A stretch of 64,000 nt of DNA from Prochlorococcus sp. AG-418-M08 (GTDB lineage Bacteria; Cyanobacteriota; Cyanobacteriia; PCC-6307; Cyanobiaceae). Positions 26,908-36,960 of this stretch are shown here, piece after piece. A program made the translations under genes and the position numbers. The DNA lies in NCBI GenBank assembly GCA_003213955.1, contig QCMG01000002.1:1-64000 (forward strand), written 5' to 3'. Numbering within the stretch: position 1 is the stretch's first letter; the number at the start of each line of letters is the position of its first letter. The notes below the pieces were generated by a model. That model did not search any database, was not told where the DNA came from, and saw nothing but the letters and a program-made list of their open reading frames with translations.

Positions 26908-28116
26908 TTAAGCATCTTTTAAAGCGGCCACACCAGGTAAAGTTTTACCTTCTAAAAGTTCTAAACTTGCACCTCCACCAGTAGATATATGTGACATCTT
27001 TTCAGCCAACCCAGCTTTCTCAACTGCCGCTACAGAATCCCCGCCCCCAATAATTGTGCAAACCTCAGAGAAAGAACTTAAATCCGCCAGAGTTGTTGCT
27101 ATTGCATTTGTACCTTCAGCAAATTTATCAAATTCAAAAACACCCATTGGACCATTCCAAATAATTGTTTTACATTCAGCAAGAGCATTTTGAAAAACTT
27201 TAATTGATTGTGGACCAATATCTAATCCCATCCAATCACCACTTATTTCATCTATTTGAGAGACTTTACTTTCTGCATTAGGAGAAAACTCATTCGCAAG
27301 CACTACATCGGTTGGTAATAGAAGCTCAACTCCTTTATTTTTTGCTTTTTCTTCTAAATTTCTTGCTAGCTCAAGTTTATCTTCTTCAACAAGACTCTTT
27401 CCAACATCTAATCCTCTTGCCTTAAAAAAAGTAAAAATCATACCTCCTCCAATAATAATTTTATCGCATTTATCTAGAAGAGAATCTAAAACTCCAATTT
27501 TGCTACTTACTTTAGAACCTCCTACTATTGCTGCGAGAGGACGTTTAGGGGAATCTATTGCACCCTGCAAATATTTCAACTCTTTTTCCAACAAAAATCC
27601 TGCTAATGAAGGTTCTAAGAATTTTGTAACACCTTGAGTAGAAGCATGAGCTCTATGAGCAGCTCCGAATGCATCATTAACATACATATCTGCAAGTGAA
27701 GCTAAATTTTTAGAAAAATCTAAATCGTTTTTTTCTTCCTCTTCATAAAAACGAACATTTTCTAGTAATAAAACATCACCATTATTTAAATCATTAGATT
27801 TAGCTAAAGCTTCTTCACCAATACAACTATTTGTCAGATTAACTTTTATTTTCAATATATCGCTTAATCTTGCTGCAACTGGAGTTAATCTCATTTTTTC
27901 ATTAACTTTCCCTTTGGGTCTCCCAAAATGTGCAGCTAATATAACTTTTGCTGAGTTGTCTATAAGATAATTTATCGTAGGAATTGCTGCTCTTATTCGT
28001 GTATCATCAGTAATCTCACCAATTTCATTTAAAGGCACATTAAAATCAACCCTTACAAGAACTTTTTTTCCTTCTAATTGAGACTTATCAAGACTGGAGA
28101 GAGACAATTTCGACAT
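26908..28116 (-). CDS. pgk: phosphoglycerate kinase
   Basis: Pgk interconverts 3-phosphoglycerate and 1,3-bisphosphoglycerate in the Calvin cycle and glycolysis. The 402-residue protein has the family signature [15 protein letters not shown], the substrate arginines in [10 protein letters not shown] and [22 protein letters not shown], and the nucleotide site [10 protein letters not shown]-like [16 protein letters not shown] with [13 protein letters not shown]. Length is typical. A candidate NtcA site lies about 60 bases upstream of its start. Confidence 0.97.
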   Translation of the reverse strand: MSKLSLSSLDKSQLEGKKVLVRVDFNVPLNEIGEITDDTRIRAAIPTINYLIDNSAKVILAAHFGRPKGKVNEKMRLTPVAARLSDILKIKVNLTNSCIGEEALAKSNDLNNGDVLLLENVRFYEEEEKNDLDFSKNLASLADMYVNDAFGAAHRAHASTQGVTKFLEPSLAGFLLEKELKYLQGAIDSPKRPLAAIVGGSKVSSKIGVLDSLLDKCDKIIIGGGMIFTFFKARGLDVGKSLVEEDKLELARNLEEKAKNKGVELLLPTDVVLANEFSPNAESKVSQIDEISGDWMGLDIGPQSIKVFQNALAECKTIIWNGPMGVFEFDKFAEGTNAIATTLADLSSFSEVCTIIGGGDSVAAVEKAGLAEKMSHISTGGGASLELLEGKTLPGVAALKDA

Positions 28117-28147
28117 TAAAACAACTTATTTTTACCATTGGACCCTA

Positions 28148-28190
28148 ACGTTAATTTGAGCATATTGGGTTAAAAAGTAGTAACTGTTAC
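28148..28190 (-). promoter_or_regulatory. candidate NtcA-activated promoter for pgk
   Basis: The perfect NtcA consensus GTA-N8-TAC is present at 28177-28190 (GTAGTAACTGTTAC on the plus strand; the consensus is symmetric). On the minus strand it is followed after 23 bases by TAACGT (28153-28148), which fits the -10 form TAN3T and the class II spacing. NtcA is the cyanobacterial nitrogen regulator. By base composition such a consensus should occur by chance roughly twenty times in 64 kb, so the intergenic position and the spacing are the real support. Confidence 0.35.
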
Positions 28191-28266
28191 TTAGGCCTTA
28201 ATAAATTTTAATTTTTACATTAATATTAGATGTACTTTCCTTTTTGAGTGATAATAATCAAAAGGT

Positions 28267-29163
28267 ATGCATGTACAATTTATTAGATTTAATCAAGTGG
28301 AAATACCTAAAATTCAATGGTACCCAGGCCATATTGCTAAAGCTGAAAAAAAACTATCTGAAGTTATTAATAGAGTCGATTTAGTAATAGAAGTAAGAGA
28401 TGCAAGAATTCCTCTATCAACAGGTCATCCTCATCTTAATAAATGGATCAAAAACAAAAAACATATCCTTGTTATAAATCGCGCGGATATGATAGCCGCA
28501 GAAACCATAACTAATTGGAATGCTTGGTTTAAAAAAGAGGATATTTATCCTCTTTGGTGTGATTCAAAAAATGGTAAAGGAATTAAAGAAATTTGCAAAT
28601 CTACTAAGGAATCCCGATTGTCAATTGACAACAGAAGGTTATCTAGAGGGATGAAGGTTAGGCCGATTAGAGCTCTTACCCTCGGTTTTCCAAATGTAGG
28701 GAAATCTGCGTTAATAAATAGAATCGCTAAAAAAAAAGTTGTAGCAAGCGCTAGAAAAGCAGGAGTAACAAGAAATCTAAGATGGATAAGGTTAGAAAGT
28801 GGAATAGATTTGCTTGACGCCCCTGGTGTCATACCTCCTGATTTAAAGAATCAAAAATCTGCTCTTAATCTTGCACTTTGCGATGATATTGGAGAGGCTG
28901 CTTATGAATTAGAAAGTGTCGCTATTGAATTTATAAAAATAATTTTTAAATTAAAAGAAGATAAAAATGCAAATATTTCTCTAAAAAGAATATCTGATAG
29001 ATATGGAGTAGATATATTAAAATACTTTGATAGCCCTCATGAATGGATTGATCTTGTAGCCTTAAAACATACCTCAGGTGATAGAAGAAGAATGGCTTAC
29101 AAATTATTAGAAGATTATCGTAATCAAATGCTTGGAAAGATTGCTTTGGAAGTGCCAATATGA
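28267..29163 (+). CDS. rbgA: circularly permuted GTPase RbgA/YlqF, 50S assembly
   Basis: RbgA is a GTPase needed for late 50S subunit assembly. The 298-residue protein starts with the family motif IQWYPGHIAKAEKKL. The GTPase motifs come in permuted order: a G4-like NRADM near residue 68 precedes G1 GFPNVGKSALINR (about residue 140) and G3 DAPGV. That order is normal for the YlqF/YawG family. The C-terminal domain (LALCDDIGEAAYELESVA onward) matches the family. Its stop overlaps the rluD start (ATGA), implying coupled translation. Confidence 0.93.
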   Translation: MHVQFIRFNQVEIPKIQWYPGHIAKAEKKLSEVINRVDLVIEVRDARIPLSTGHPHLNKWIKNKKHILVINRADMIAAETITNWNAWFKKEDIYPLWCDSKNGKGIKEICKSTKESRLSIDNRRLSRGMKVRPIRALTLGFPNVGKSALINRIAKKKVVASARKAGVTRNLRWIRLESGIDLLDAPGVIPPDLKNQKSALNLALCDDIGEAAYELESVAIEFIKIIFKLKEDKNANISLKRISDRYGVDILKYFDSPHEWIDLVALKHTSGDRRRMAYKLLEDYRNQMLGKIALEVPI

Positions 29164-30116
29164 AATCTAGTAATGAAAATTCTTTTGGAATAGGAGAAGG
29201 TGAACTAATAGAAATTACATATGAACTTCCTCTCCCAATGCGGCTCGATAGGTGGCTAGTAAGCAAAAGGCCAGAACAAAGTAGAGCAAGAATACAAAGT
29301 TTTATAAATGCAGGATTAGTTCTTGTTAACTACAAAACTGCAAAAGCTAAAACCCCATTAAAAACAGGCGATAATATTCAAATTTGGATGCCTCCACCAG
29401 AACCTCTGATCTATTTGAAGCCAGAAAAGATGAAATTAAATATTCTTTTTGAAGATGAACATATAATTGTTATTAACAAAAAATCAGGATTGATAGTCCA
29501 CCCAGCCCCAGGGCATAAATCAGGAACTCTAGTAAATGGACTATTATTTCACTGTAAAAATCTTCCTGGAATAAATGGCAAATTAAGACCTGGGATAGTT
29601 CATAGATTAGATAAAGACACCTCTGGCTGCATGGTTGTGGCAAAAAGCCAAGAATCACTTGTCAATCTTCAAATACAGATAAAAGAAAAAATTGCTTCAC
29701 GAAATTACATTGCTGTAATTCATGGAGCACCAAATACCTCAGAAGGTAAAATTGTAGGTCATATAGGAAGAGATAGACTAAATAGATTTAAGTATGCAGT
29801 AGTTGATGAATCTTCCGGACGATATGCATGTACTTACTGGAAATTATTAGAAAGATTGGGTAATTACTCATTAATGAGTTTCAAATTAGATACAGGAAGA
29901 ACTCATCAAATTAGAGTTCATTGTGCGCACATCAATCATCCTATTCTTGGTGATCCTTTATATGGAAGATGTAAAAAGCTTCCTTGCAAATTAGATGGTC
30001 AGGCTTTACATGCTATAAGACTAAAACTTTTTCATCCAATCAATGGAGAGGAAATGCAATTTGAAGCAGAATTACCTCAAGAATTTCAAAAATTATTGAA
30101 GGTCTTGAAAAATTAG
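29160..30116 (+). CDS. rluD: RluD-type 23S rRNA pseudouridine synthase
   Basis: This family makes pseudouridines in the large-subunit rRNA; RluD modifies helix 69. The 318-residue protein has an N-terminal S4 RNA-binding domain (MRLDRWLVSKRPEQSRARIQ; GLVLVN) and a catalytic domain with the signature GIVHRLDKDTSGCMVVAKS containing the catalytic Asp, plus TGRTHQIRVH. Exact rRNA target cannot be proven from sequence. It overlaps rbgA by four bases, so two ribosome-assembly factors are coupled. Confidence 0.92.
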   Translation: MKSSNENSFGIGEGELIEITYELPLPMRLDRWLVSKRPEQSRARIQSFINAGLVLVNYKTAKAKTPLKTGDNIQIWMPPPEPLIYLKPEKMKLNILFEDEHIIVINKKSGLIVHPAPGHKSGTLVNGLLFHCKNLPGINGKLRPGIVHRLDKDTSGCMVVAKSQESLVNLQIQIKEKIASRNYIAVIHGAPNTSEGKIVGHIGRDRLNRFKYAVVDESSGRYACTYWKLLERLGNYSLMSFKLDTGRTHQIRVHCAHINHPILGDPLYGRCKKLPCKLDGQALHAIRLKLFHPINGEEMQFEAELPQEFQKLLKVLKN

Positions 30117-31708
30117 TTAAGGTTTAATGAGCTAGCCACTAAAGCTTTTGTAATATTATTTTTTGGATTAGAAAAAATAGTAGATGAATCTCCCTCTTCA
30201 ATAATCTTTCCATAATTCATAACTAATAGTCTATTGCAAAATTTTTTGGCAATTCCTAAATCATGAGTAATAAAAATGATACTCAAATCCATTTTTTCTT
30301 GGATATTTCTTAATAGATCAAGTATCTCAATTTTTACATGAGAATCTAACATGTTTACACTTTCATCGCATATAAGTATTCTCGGTTTAAGTAATAATGA
30401 TCTAGCAATTGAAATTCTTTGTAATTGACCACCAGACAATTGGTTGGGATAAGAATTTAAGAATTCATAATCTAAAGGCAAATTTAAATTATTCAATATT
30501 AATTTAATCTCATTTTTAATTTGTTTATTGTTAGTTATTTTTTGTATTAAACATATATCCTTTAAAATATTTTTTATTTTCATTTTTGGATTCAAACTGG
30601 AAAAGGGATCTTGGAAAATAATTTGTATATTTTTTGAATTATTAAGGTTTTTTTTATGAGATTTTAAAATATCATCATAAACTTTTATTTCACCACCTCT
30701 TATTTTTAAAAGTCCTATTAAGGCTCTACATAAAGTACTTTTCCCACTCCCAGAAAATCCCACAATCCCAAGGGTTTCATTTCGATATAATTTAAAACTA
30801 ACTGATTGTAAAGCCTTATTCCATTTGGGTAAGAAAATAGAAGAATTTAATTTATACCAATGTCTTAAATTATTCGCCTCTAAAATAACATCATTTGAAG
30901 AACTAATTTTTTTAATTGGCTGCAAAGATTTTTGAGCTGCATTTACTAATTTTGTACAAATTTTTGATTTAGGCGATTTAAAAACTTCTCTGATATTTCC
31001 TTGTTCCTGAATTTTTCCTTGTTCCATTATCAGGACTTTTTTACACCATTTTGCTGCAAGATTAATATCATGACTAATTAAAATTAGAGTAGTTCCAAAT
31101 TGCTCATTTAAATTTTTGATTGCACTCATAACTTCAAAACTTGTCTTAGTGTCAAGACTTGTTGTGGGTTCATCTGCTATTAATATTTTTGGTTTTAAAG
31201 CCAAAGCCATCGCAATAGAAACTCTCTGACGCATACCTCCACTAAATTCATGAGGAAATGAATCTAATCTGGCACAATCTATTCCTACCCTTCGAAAAGT
31301 TTCTTCTACTAAATCTTTAATTATTAAGGAGGGACTGTTATAAAAATGTGTTTTGAACAATTCGGATAAATGATCCCCTACCGTCATTAAAGGATTTAGT
31401 TTCTTTATAGAATCTTGATAAATAAATCCAAAATTATCTCTTCTAAATAGTTGAACTTCTTTTTTATTAATTTTTGTAATATCTCGACCAGATATTTTTA
31501 TATGACCTTCTGTAATTGACCCATCAGGAAGCATATTTACAATTGTTTTTGCAAATGTAGTTTTACCGCATCCAGAAGGTCCTATTATGGCTAAATGATC
31601 TCCTTTACACAGATCTAATTTAAAATCTTTTATGGTAGATTTCTGGTTAGGACCATATTTAACATTTAGATTACTAATTTCAAGAATTTTGCTTTTGCTT
31701 ATTTTCAT
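30113..31708 (-). CDS. fused oligopeptide-type ABC transporter ATPase (two ABC domains)
   Basis: This 531-residue protein is two complete ABC ATPases in one chain, as in YejF or a DppD-DppF fusion. Domain 1 has Walker A GPSGCGKT, signature FSGGMRQR, Walker B ILIADEP and the His switch ISHD. Domain 2 has Walker A GFSGSGKS, signature LSGGQLQR, Walker B ILICDES and ITHD. The family energises import of peptides or nickel. No permease or binding protein gene lies in the window, so partners must be encoded elsewhere. Its stop overlaps the rluD stop by four bases, tail to tail. Confidence 0.9.
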   Translation of the reverse strand: MKISKSKILEISNLNVKYGPNQKSTIKDFKLDLCKGDHLAIIGPSGCGKTTFAKTIVNMLPDGSITEGHIKISGRDITKINKKEVQLFRRDNFGFIYQDSIKKLNPLMTVGDHLSELFKTHFYNSPSLIIKDLVEETFRRVGIDCARLDSFPHEFSGGMRQRVSIAMALALKPKILIADEPTTSLDTKTSFEVMSAIKNLNEQFGTTLILISHDINLAAKWCKKVLIMEQGKIQEQGNIREVFKSPKSKICTKLVNAAQKSLQPIKKISSSNDVILEANNLRHWYKLNSSIFLPKWNKALQSVSFKLYRNETLGIVGFSGSGKSTLCRALIGLLKIRGGEIKVYDDILKSHKKNLNNSKNIQIIFQDPFSSLNPKMKIKNILKDICLIQKITNNKQIKNEIKLILNNLNLPLDYEFLNSYPNQLSGGQLQRISIARSLLLKPRILICDESVNMLDSHVKIEILDLLRNIQEKMDLSIIFITHDLGIAKKFCNRLLVMNYGKIIEEGDSSTIFSNPKNNITKALVASSLNLN

Positions 31709-31763
31709 AATTATGTAGCAAATTTCTCAAGTAATAAATAAAATAAATTTAAAGCCACATTAT

Positions 31764-34073
31764 ATGTCTGAGGCAACTGCGAATCCAAAAGAAAGAAAAG
31801 AAATTAAAGTTTCAACAGTCATTTTGCCTGAAAATAAAAATTATGAAAGTGAATCTTTAAAGTATGAGATAAAAATCCCAAATTGGCTTCTTATTAATAT
31901 TAAAAACTATGAGGTATCAAATAATAAAAATGATGCTAATCAAAATCTTATAGTAAAAGCTTTCAAACTTGCTTATGAAGCCCATGATGGACAATTCCGA
32001 GCAAGTGGTGAGCCATATATAATTCATCCAATTGCAGTTGCAGATCTTCTTAAAGAAATAGGTGCAAGTGGATCCGTTATTGCTGCTGGTCTATTACATG
32101 ATGTCGTTGAAGATACTGGAATTGCTCTTTCAGAGATAGAAATTAATTTTGGATTAGAAGTAAAAGTACTTGTAGAGGGTGTGACTAAATTAGGAGGTAT
32201 TCACTTTAATAATAGAACTGAAGCACAGGCGGAAAATCTCAGGAAAATGTTCTTGGCTATGGCAAGCGATATAAGAGTTGTTTTAGTTAAACTTGCAGAT
32301 CGACTTCATAATATGAGAACAATTCAATGGCTTAATGCAGAGAGACAAGAGAGAATTGCTAAAGAAACAAGAGAAATTTATGCCCCTCTGGCAAACAGAC
32401 TAGGAATTAATAGATTTAAATGGGAGTTGGAAGATTTAGCTTTTAAATTTCTTGAACCAGAAGAATATATAAATTTAAAAGACCAAATTTCCGTTAAAAG
32501 AAGTGACAGAGAAAAACGATTAAACATTACTTTAAATTTAATGAAAGATAACTTAGTCTCATCAGGTTTAGAAAATTTTGAAATAACTGGAAGACCAAAA
32601 CATCTTTATGGTATTTGGAGCAAAATGAAAAGACAGCAAAAACAATTCAGCGAGATATATGACGTTGCAGCTCTAAGAATTATTGTTAGCAATTCAGATA
32701 GCTGTTATAAAGCCTTAGCAGTCGTTCACGATACTTTTAAACCAATTCCAGGTAGATTTAAAGATTATATAGGTTTACCAAAACCTAATGGTTACCAATC
32801 CTTGCATACTTCAGTGATAGGTAGACATAGACCTATTGAAGTTCAAATAAGGACAACTTCAATGCATCAAATCGCAGAATATGGGATAGCTGCTCATTGG
32901 CAATATAAAGAAGGTGGTTCACCTGCATCTAGTAATGCAGAGAGATTTAATTGGCTTAGACAACTTGTAGAATGGCAGCAAGAAGGTAATGAGAAAGATC
33001 ATAATGACTATCTAGCATCCATAAAAGAAGATTTATTTGACGAGGAAGTATTTGTGATCACACCAAAAGGGGATGTGGTTGGCTTAAGAAAAGGATCAAC
33101 TGCAATCGATTTTGCTTACAGAATACATTCAGAGATAGGTAATCATTGTAACGGTATAAGAATCAATGAAAAGCTATCTCCGCTATCTACATCTTTGCAA
33201 AATGGTGACTTTATAGAAATTTTGACAAGTAATAATGCAACTCCAAGCTTAGATTGGTTAAATTTTGCAGTTACTCCAACTGCCAAAAATAGAATTCGAC
33301 AATGGTATAAAAAAAGTCACAGAGATGAAACTATAAAAAGAGGGAAAGACTTGCTTGAAAAAGAGATAGGTCGAAATGGATTTGAATCTTTACTTGCAAG
33401 TGATGCAATGAAGAAAGTTGCGCATCGATGTAATTTAAAGACTACAGATGATTTATTAGCATCATTAGGATTTGGTGGTTTAACTTTACATCAAGTATTA
33501 AATAGATTAAGAGAAGAAATTAAAATACAAACAGCAGAAAATAAAAATGAAAATAATACTGGGATAGCAAAAGATCTTATAAATAAAAATAATTTATCAA
33601 GATCTAAAACTCCTACAAATAATAAATCACCAATCTCAGGAGTGGAAGGTTTAGACTATAGGATTGGTAAATGCTGCAGTCCGCTTCCTGGAGAGGAAAT
33701 AATTGGAACTGTCTCTTTAGGTAATCATGGTATCACTATCCACAGAAGAGATTGTGAGAACGTTAGCCCAATACCAATAGAGAGAAGATTGCCTGTTGCA
33801 TGGAACCAAGAGAGTAAAATTCTTGACAATAAGTTTCCAATTCAACTCAGAATAGAAGTTATAGATAGGGTGGGAGTATTAAAAGATATTCTGATGAGAT
33901 TGTCTGATAAAGGAATAAATGTAAGTGATGCAAGTGTAAAAACTGCTTTTGGTAAACCTGCCATAATCAACTTGTGTGTAGGACTAGAAAGTTATAGCCA
34001 ACTCCACAAAACTATTGATCAAATTAAATCAATGGCTGATGTTTTAGATATTGCAAGAGTAGAGATGAGTTGA
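31764..34073 (+). CDS. spoT: bifunctional (p)ppGpp synthetase/hydrolase (Rel/SpoT)
   Basis: This enzyme makes and degrades the stringent-response alarmone. The 769-residue protein has the HD hydrolase domain (YIIHPIAVADLL; LLHDVVEDT; LVKLADRLHNMRT), the synthetase domain (YDVAALRIIV; GRFKDYIGLPKPNGYQSLHT; EVQIRTTSMH), a TGS domain (VFVITPKGDVVGLRKGSTAIDFAY), a zinc-finger-like segment with GKCCSPLPGEEI and a C-terminal ACT domain (LRIEVIDRVGVLKDIL). Both activities look intact, so this is probably a single bifunctional Rel enzyme. Confidence 0.95.
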   Translation: MSEATANPKERKEIKVSTVILPENKNYESESLKYEIKIPNWLLINIKNYEVSNNKNDANQNLIVKAFKLAYEAHDGQFRASGEPYIIHPIAVADLLKEIGASGSVIAAGLLHDVVEDTGIALSEIEINFGLEVKVLVEGVTKLGGIHFNNRTEAQAENLRKMFLAMASDIRVVLVKLADRLHNMRTIQWLNAERQERIAKETREIYAPLANRLGINRFKWELEDLAFKFLEPEEYINLKDQISVKRSDREKRLNITLNLMKDNLVSSGLENFEITGRPKHLYGIWSKMKRQQKQFSEIYDVAALRIIVSNSDSCYKALAVVHDTFKPIPGRFKDYIGLPKPNGYQSLHTSVIGRHRPIEVQIRTTSMHQIAEYGIAAHWQYKEGGSPASSNAERFNWLRQLVEWQQEGNEKDHNDYLASIKEDLFDEEVFVITPKGDVVGLRKGSTAIDFAYRIHSEIGNHCNGIRINEKLSPLSTSLQNGDFIEILTSNNATPSLDWLNFAVTPTAKNRIRQWYKKSHRDETIKRGKDLLEKEIGRNGFESLLASDAMKKVAHRCNLKTTDDLLASLGFGGLTLHQVLNRLREEIKIQTAENKNENNTGIAKDLINKNNLSRSKTPTNNKSPISGVEGLDYRIGKCCSPLPGEEIIGTVSLGNHGITIHRRDCENVSPIPIERRLPVAWNQESKILDNKFPIQLRIEVIDRVGVLKDILMRLSDKGINVSDASVKTAFGKPAIINLCVGLESYSQLHKTIDQIKSMADVLDIARVEMS

Positions 34074-34091
34074 TTTAAACTCAAAATAATT

Positions 34092-34544
34092 TTAAAATAC
34101 AGCTTTTTTATTTTTTCTTTTATACAACAAAAAAACAATCACAGCAGAAATAGAAGCTAAAAATAATCCAACTAATGCTGATCCCAAGATTAATCTTAAT
34201 GAAAAAACGCTTCCTTGTTCCCATAATTCCTCTAATATTAATTCCTTATCAAAAATAATATCTGGAGAATTTTTTAATAATAATGAGCCAACTTTATAAT
34301 TAAAAAAATATAAAGGAATATAAGTAAAAGGATTACTTATCCAAGTGCCAATTGCTGCAAGAAAAAGATTTCCTTTTATAGCTTTTGCTAAAAATAATCC
34401 TAATAAAGTTTGAAAACCAAAGAAAGGAAAGCATCCACAAAAGACACCAATAGCTAATCCCTTAGCATTGAAAAATGGGCTACCTTTTTGTTTCAGAAAT
34501 AATGGTAGAATTTTTTTATAGTTAAGATTCTTTATCAACTTCAT
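34092..34544 (-). CDS. DUF2062 membrane protein
   Basis: This 150-residue integral membrane protein has the DUF2062 pattern: GSPFFNAKGLAIGVFCGCFPFFGFQTLLGL, then GTWISNPFTYIPLYFFNYKVG, and a final hydrophobic helix (LILGSALVGLFLASISAVIVFLLY) with a basic tail. The family is widespread in bacteria and its function is not established. The gene is convergent with spoT, with an 18-bp gap, and divergent from mnmE. Confidence 0.83.
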   Translation of the reverse strand: MKLIKNLNYKKILPLFLKQKGSPFFNAKGLAIGVFCGCFPFFGFQTLLGLFLAKAIKGNLFLAAIGTWISNPFTYIPLYFFNYKVGSLLLKNSPDIIFDKELILEELWEQGSVFSLRLILGSALVGLFLASISAVIVFLLYKRKNKKAVF

Positions 34545-34610
34545 CTTAAAATTAAGTTTAAGAAAATCTACTTTAATAATCCTACTTAATTATCAATAAC
34601 ATAGTGAACG

Positions 34611-35993
34611 ATGGAATCAATAGTCACTACTGAAGATACGATAGCAGCAATTGCTTCAGCTATAAGTCTAGGTAAAGGAGGAATCGCAGTTATAAGAGTA
34701 TCTGGTAAAGAAGCAATAAATGCCTGTAAAAATATTGTAGAAACAAACTCTAAATATGCTTGGAATTCACATAGAGTCTTTCATGGATTTATAAAAGATA
34801 ATTTAGAAAATAAATACATAGACGAAATTTTAATTTCAGTTATGCAATCCCCTAATAGTTTCACTGGAGAAGATATTGTTGAATTACATTGTCATGGAGG
34901 AGTGATCGTTGTAAATAAAGTAATGGATATATTATTATCTAATAACAAAGAGATTAGGATTGCCAATCCAGGAGAATTTAGTCAAAGAGCGTTTCTTAAT
35001 GGCAAAATAGATCTTACTCAAGCAGAATCAATTAATCAATTAATTAATGCGAAAAATAATAAGTCAGCAGAAATAGCTTTTAATGGAGTAAAAGGAGAAA
35101 TAAAGAAAAAGATTGATGATATTAAAAATGATTTAATCGAGCAATTATCAGAAATAGAAGCAAGAGTAGATTTTGAAGAGGATTTTGGAGATTTCAATTA
35201 TAATGATTTTTCTAAAAATATTAAAAATATAAAAGATAAAATAGAAACCCTTATAGAAAATACAAAAAGAGGCTCATACATTCATAATGGAATAGCAATT
35301 GCTCTTATAGGCAAAACTAATGTTGGTAAAAGTTCTCTTTTAAATCTTCTCTCTAAAAAAGACAAAGCAATAGTAACTAGTATTCCAGGAACAACTAGAG
35401 ATACAATTGAAGTAAACCTTACTATAAAAGATATCCCAATAAAAATAATTGATACCGCTGGCATTAGAGAAACAGATGAATATATAGAAAATATTGGAAT
35501 AGAGAAAAGCTTTGAAATGATAGAAAAATCAGATTATGTAATTTATTTATTTAGTCTTGAAGAAGGCTTTAATAAAGATGATGAGAAAATTATCAGGATG
35601 ATTCCTCAGGAAAAGTTAATTACAATCTTGGGAAATAAAAAAGATTTAATTGATTCAAAAAAAATAAATAAAAAGAATTTATCTAACACGGTTTTGATGA
35701 GTATTAAAAAAAATGAAGGTGAAAAAGCTTTAGTCGAAAAGATATTCAAAAAATGTGGCTCAAAGGAATTTGAAAATATAGATGTTTTCTTAAATGAAAG
35801 ACAAATATCTAACTTAAAAGATTGCTTAAAAAATTTAAATGATACTGATACAATAATTGCTAATCAATTACCCTTCGATTTCTTATCCATTGAACTTAGA
35901 GATGGAATAAAAAACTTATCTAGAATTACTGGGGAAGAATTAACTGAAGAGCTACTTAATAATATTTTTTCAAAATTTTGTATAGGAAAATAA
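34611..35993 (+). CDS. mnmE: tRNA modification GTPase MnmE (TrmE)
   Basis: MnmE works with MnmG to modify wobble uridine (cmnm5U) of tRNAs reading split codon boxes. The 460-residue protein has the folate-binding N-domain ([31 protein letters not shown]), a helical domain, an inserted G domain with G1 [20 protein letters not shown]3 DTAGIRET and G4 NKKD, and the C-terminal FCIGK motif with the catalytic cysteine. Length is normal. Confidence 0.96.
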   Translation: MESIVTTEDTIAAIASAISLGKGGIAVIRVSGKEAINACKNIVETNSKYAWNSHRVFHGFIKDNLENKYIDEILISVMQSPNSFTGEDIVELHCHGGVIVVNKVMDILLSNNKEIRIANPGEFSQRAFLNGKIDLTQAESINQLINAKNNKSAEIAFNGVKGEIKKKIDDIKNDLIEQLSEIEARVDFEEDFGDFNYNDFSKNIKNIKDKIETLIENTKRGSYIHNGIAIALIGKTNVGKSSLLNLLSKKDKAIVTSIPGTTRDTIEVNLTIKDIPIKIIDTAGIRETDEYIENIGIEKSFEMIEKSDYVIYLFSLEEGFNKDDEKIIRMIPQEKLITILGNKKDLIDSKKINKKNLSNTVLMSIKKNEGEKALVEKIFKKCGSKEFENIDVFLNERQISNLKDCLKNLNDTDTIIANQLPFDFLSIELRDGIKNLSRITGEELTEELLNNIFSKFCIGK

Positions 35994-36066
35994 ATTTTAA
36001 AAAAATTACATAAATATATTAATTAAGCATTAAAAGTTAAAATAAAATTCATGATATTCAAATCTA

Positions 36067-36933
36067 GTGGATTTAAACTCTCCAAAAATTTCCAGATTTA
36101 TTGATGATTGGATTGAAGAAGATATTGGCAAAGGTGATCTAACATCTTCAGCAATTACGCAAAAAACAGGAAAAGCAAATTGGATAGCAAAAGAGGGCGG
36201 AATATTTTGTGGGGTTGAGATAATAAAAAAGATTTTTAAAAAAATTGATGAAAAGATAGAGTATAAATTTTTTATTAATGATGGAGAAAAGTTTTTTAAA
36301 GAGCAAAAACTTCTAGAAGTATATGGCCCATCCAAAAGCTTATTAGCCAGTGAAAGAATAAGTCTAAATATCTCAATGCATTTATCTGGAATATCTACTT
36401 ATACAAAAAATATTGTAGATGTTTTAAAAGGGACAAATATACATCTAGCAGATACAAGAAAAACTACTCCTGGTTTAAGAATATTTGAAAAGTATGCTTT
36501 TAAATGTGGTGGTGGAATCAATCATAGAATGGGACTATATGACGCCGCAATGATTAAAGAAAACCATATTGCATGGGCTGACAACTTGCAAAATGCAGTT
36601 AAGAAAATTAGATTAAATACTCCTTTCACTACTCATATTATTATTGAAGCAGAAGATATGGAACAAGCAAAAGATGCGGTTTTAGCAGGTGCGGACAGTA
36701 TTTTGCTAGATGAGTTTAATCCTGAATTGCTTAAAAATAATATTAAAGAATTAAGAGAATTATCATTAAATAGGGCTAATACAACAAATAAGAATAATTT
36801 AATCATAGAGGTCTCTGGCATTAATCCTAAAAATATAAGAAACTATTTAATTGATGGAGTTGATTTAATTTCAACAAGTTCTTCAATTACTAAAAGTGAT
36901 TGGATTGATTTTAGTATGCGTTATATTAACTAA
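36067..36933 (+). CDS. nadC: nicotinate-nucleotide pyrophosphorylase (quinolinate phosphoribosyltransferase)
   Basis: NadC converts quinolinate and PRPP to nicotinate mononucleotide in de novo NAD synthesis. The 288-residue enzyme shows the N-terminal EDIGKGDLTS, the core signature DTRKTTPGLRIFEKYAFKCG, GGGINHRMGLYDAAMIKENH, and the C-terminal barrel motifs LLDEFNPE and EVSGINPKNI. The start is GTG at 36067. NAD kinase, further along the NAD(P) pathway, begins at 63.5 kb but is not linked to it. Confidence 0.95.
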   Translation: MDLNSPKISRFIDDWIEEDIGKGDLTSSAITQKTGKANWIAKEGGIFCGVEIIKKIFKKIDEKIEYKFFINDGEKFFKEQKLLEVYGPSKSLLASERISLNISMHLSGISTYTKNIVDVLKGTNIHLADTRKTTPGLRIFEKYAFKCGGGINHRMGLYDAAMIKENHIAWADNLQNAVKKIRLNTPFTTHIIIEAEDMEQAKDAVLAGADSILLDEFNPELLKNNIKELRELSLNRANTTNKNNLIIEVSGINPKNIRNYLIDGVDLISTSSSITKSDWIDFSMRYIN

Positions 36934-36960
36934 ATGAATAGAAAAATATTTTAATAATAC

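Noticed and set aside
28267-29163. rbgA looks scrambled because G4 precedes G1
   Set aside because: Circular permutation is normal for the YlqF/YawG GTPase family, not damage.
28946-29266. 106-codon minus-strand frame across rbgA and rluD
   Set aside because: It spans the coupled junction of two clear genes and its product is low-complexity.
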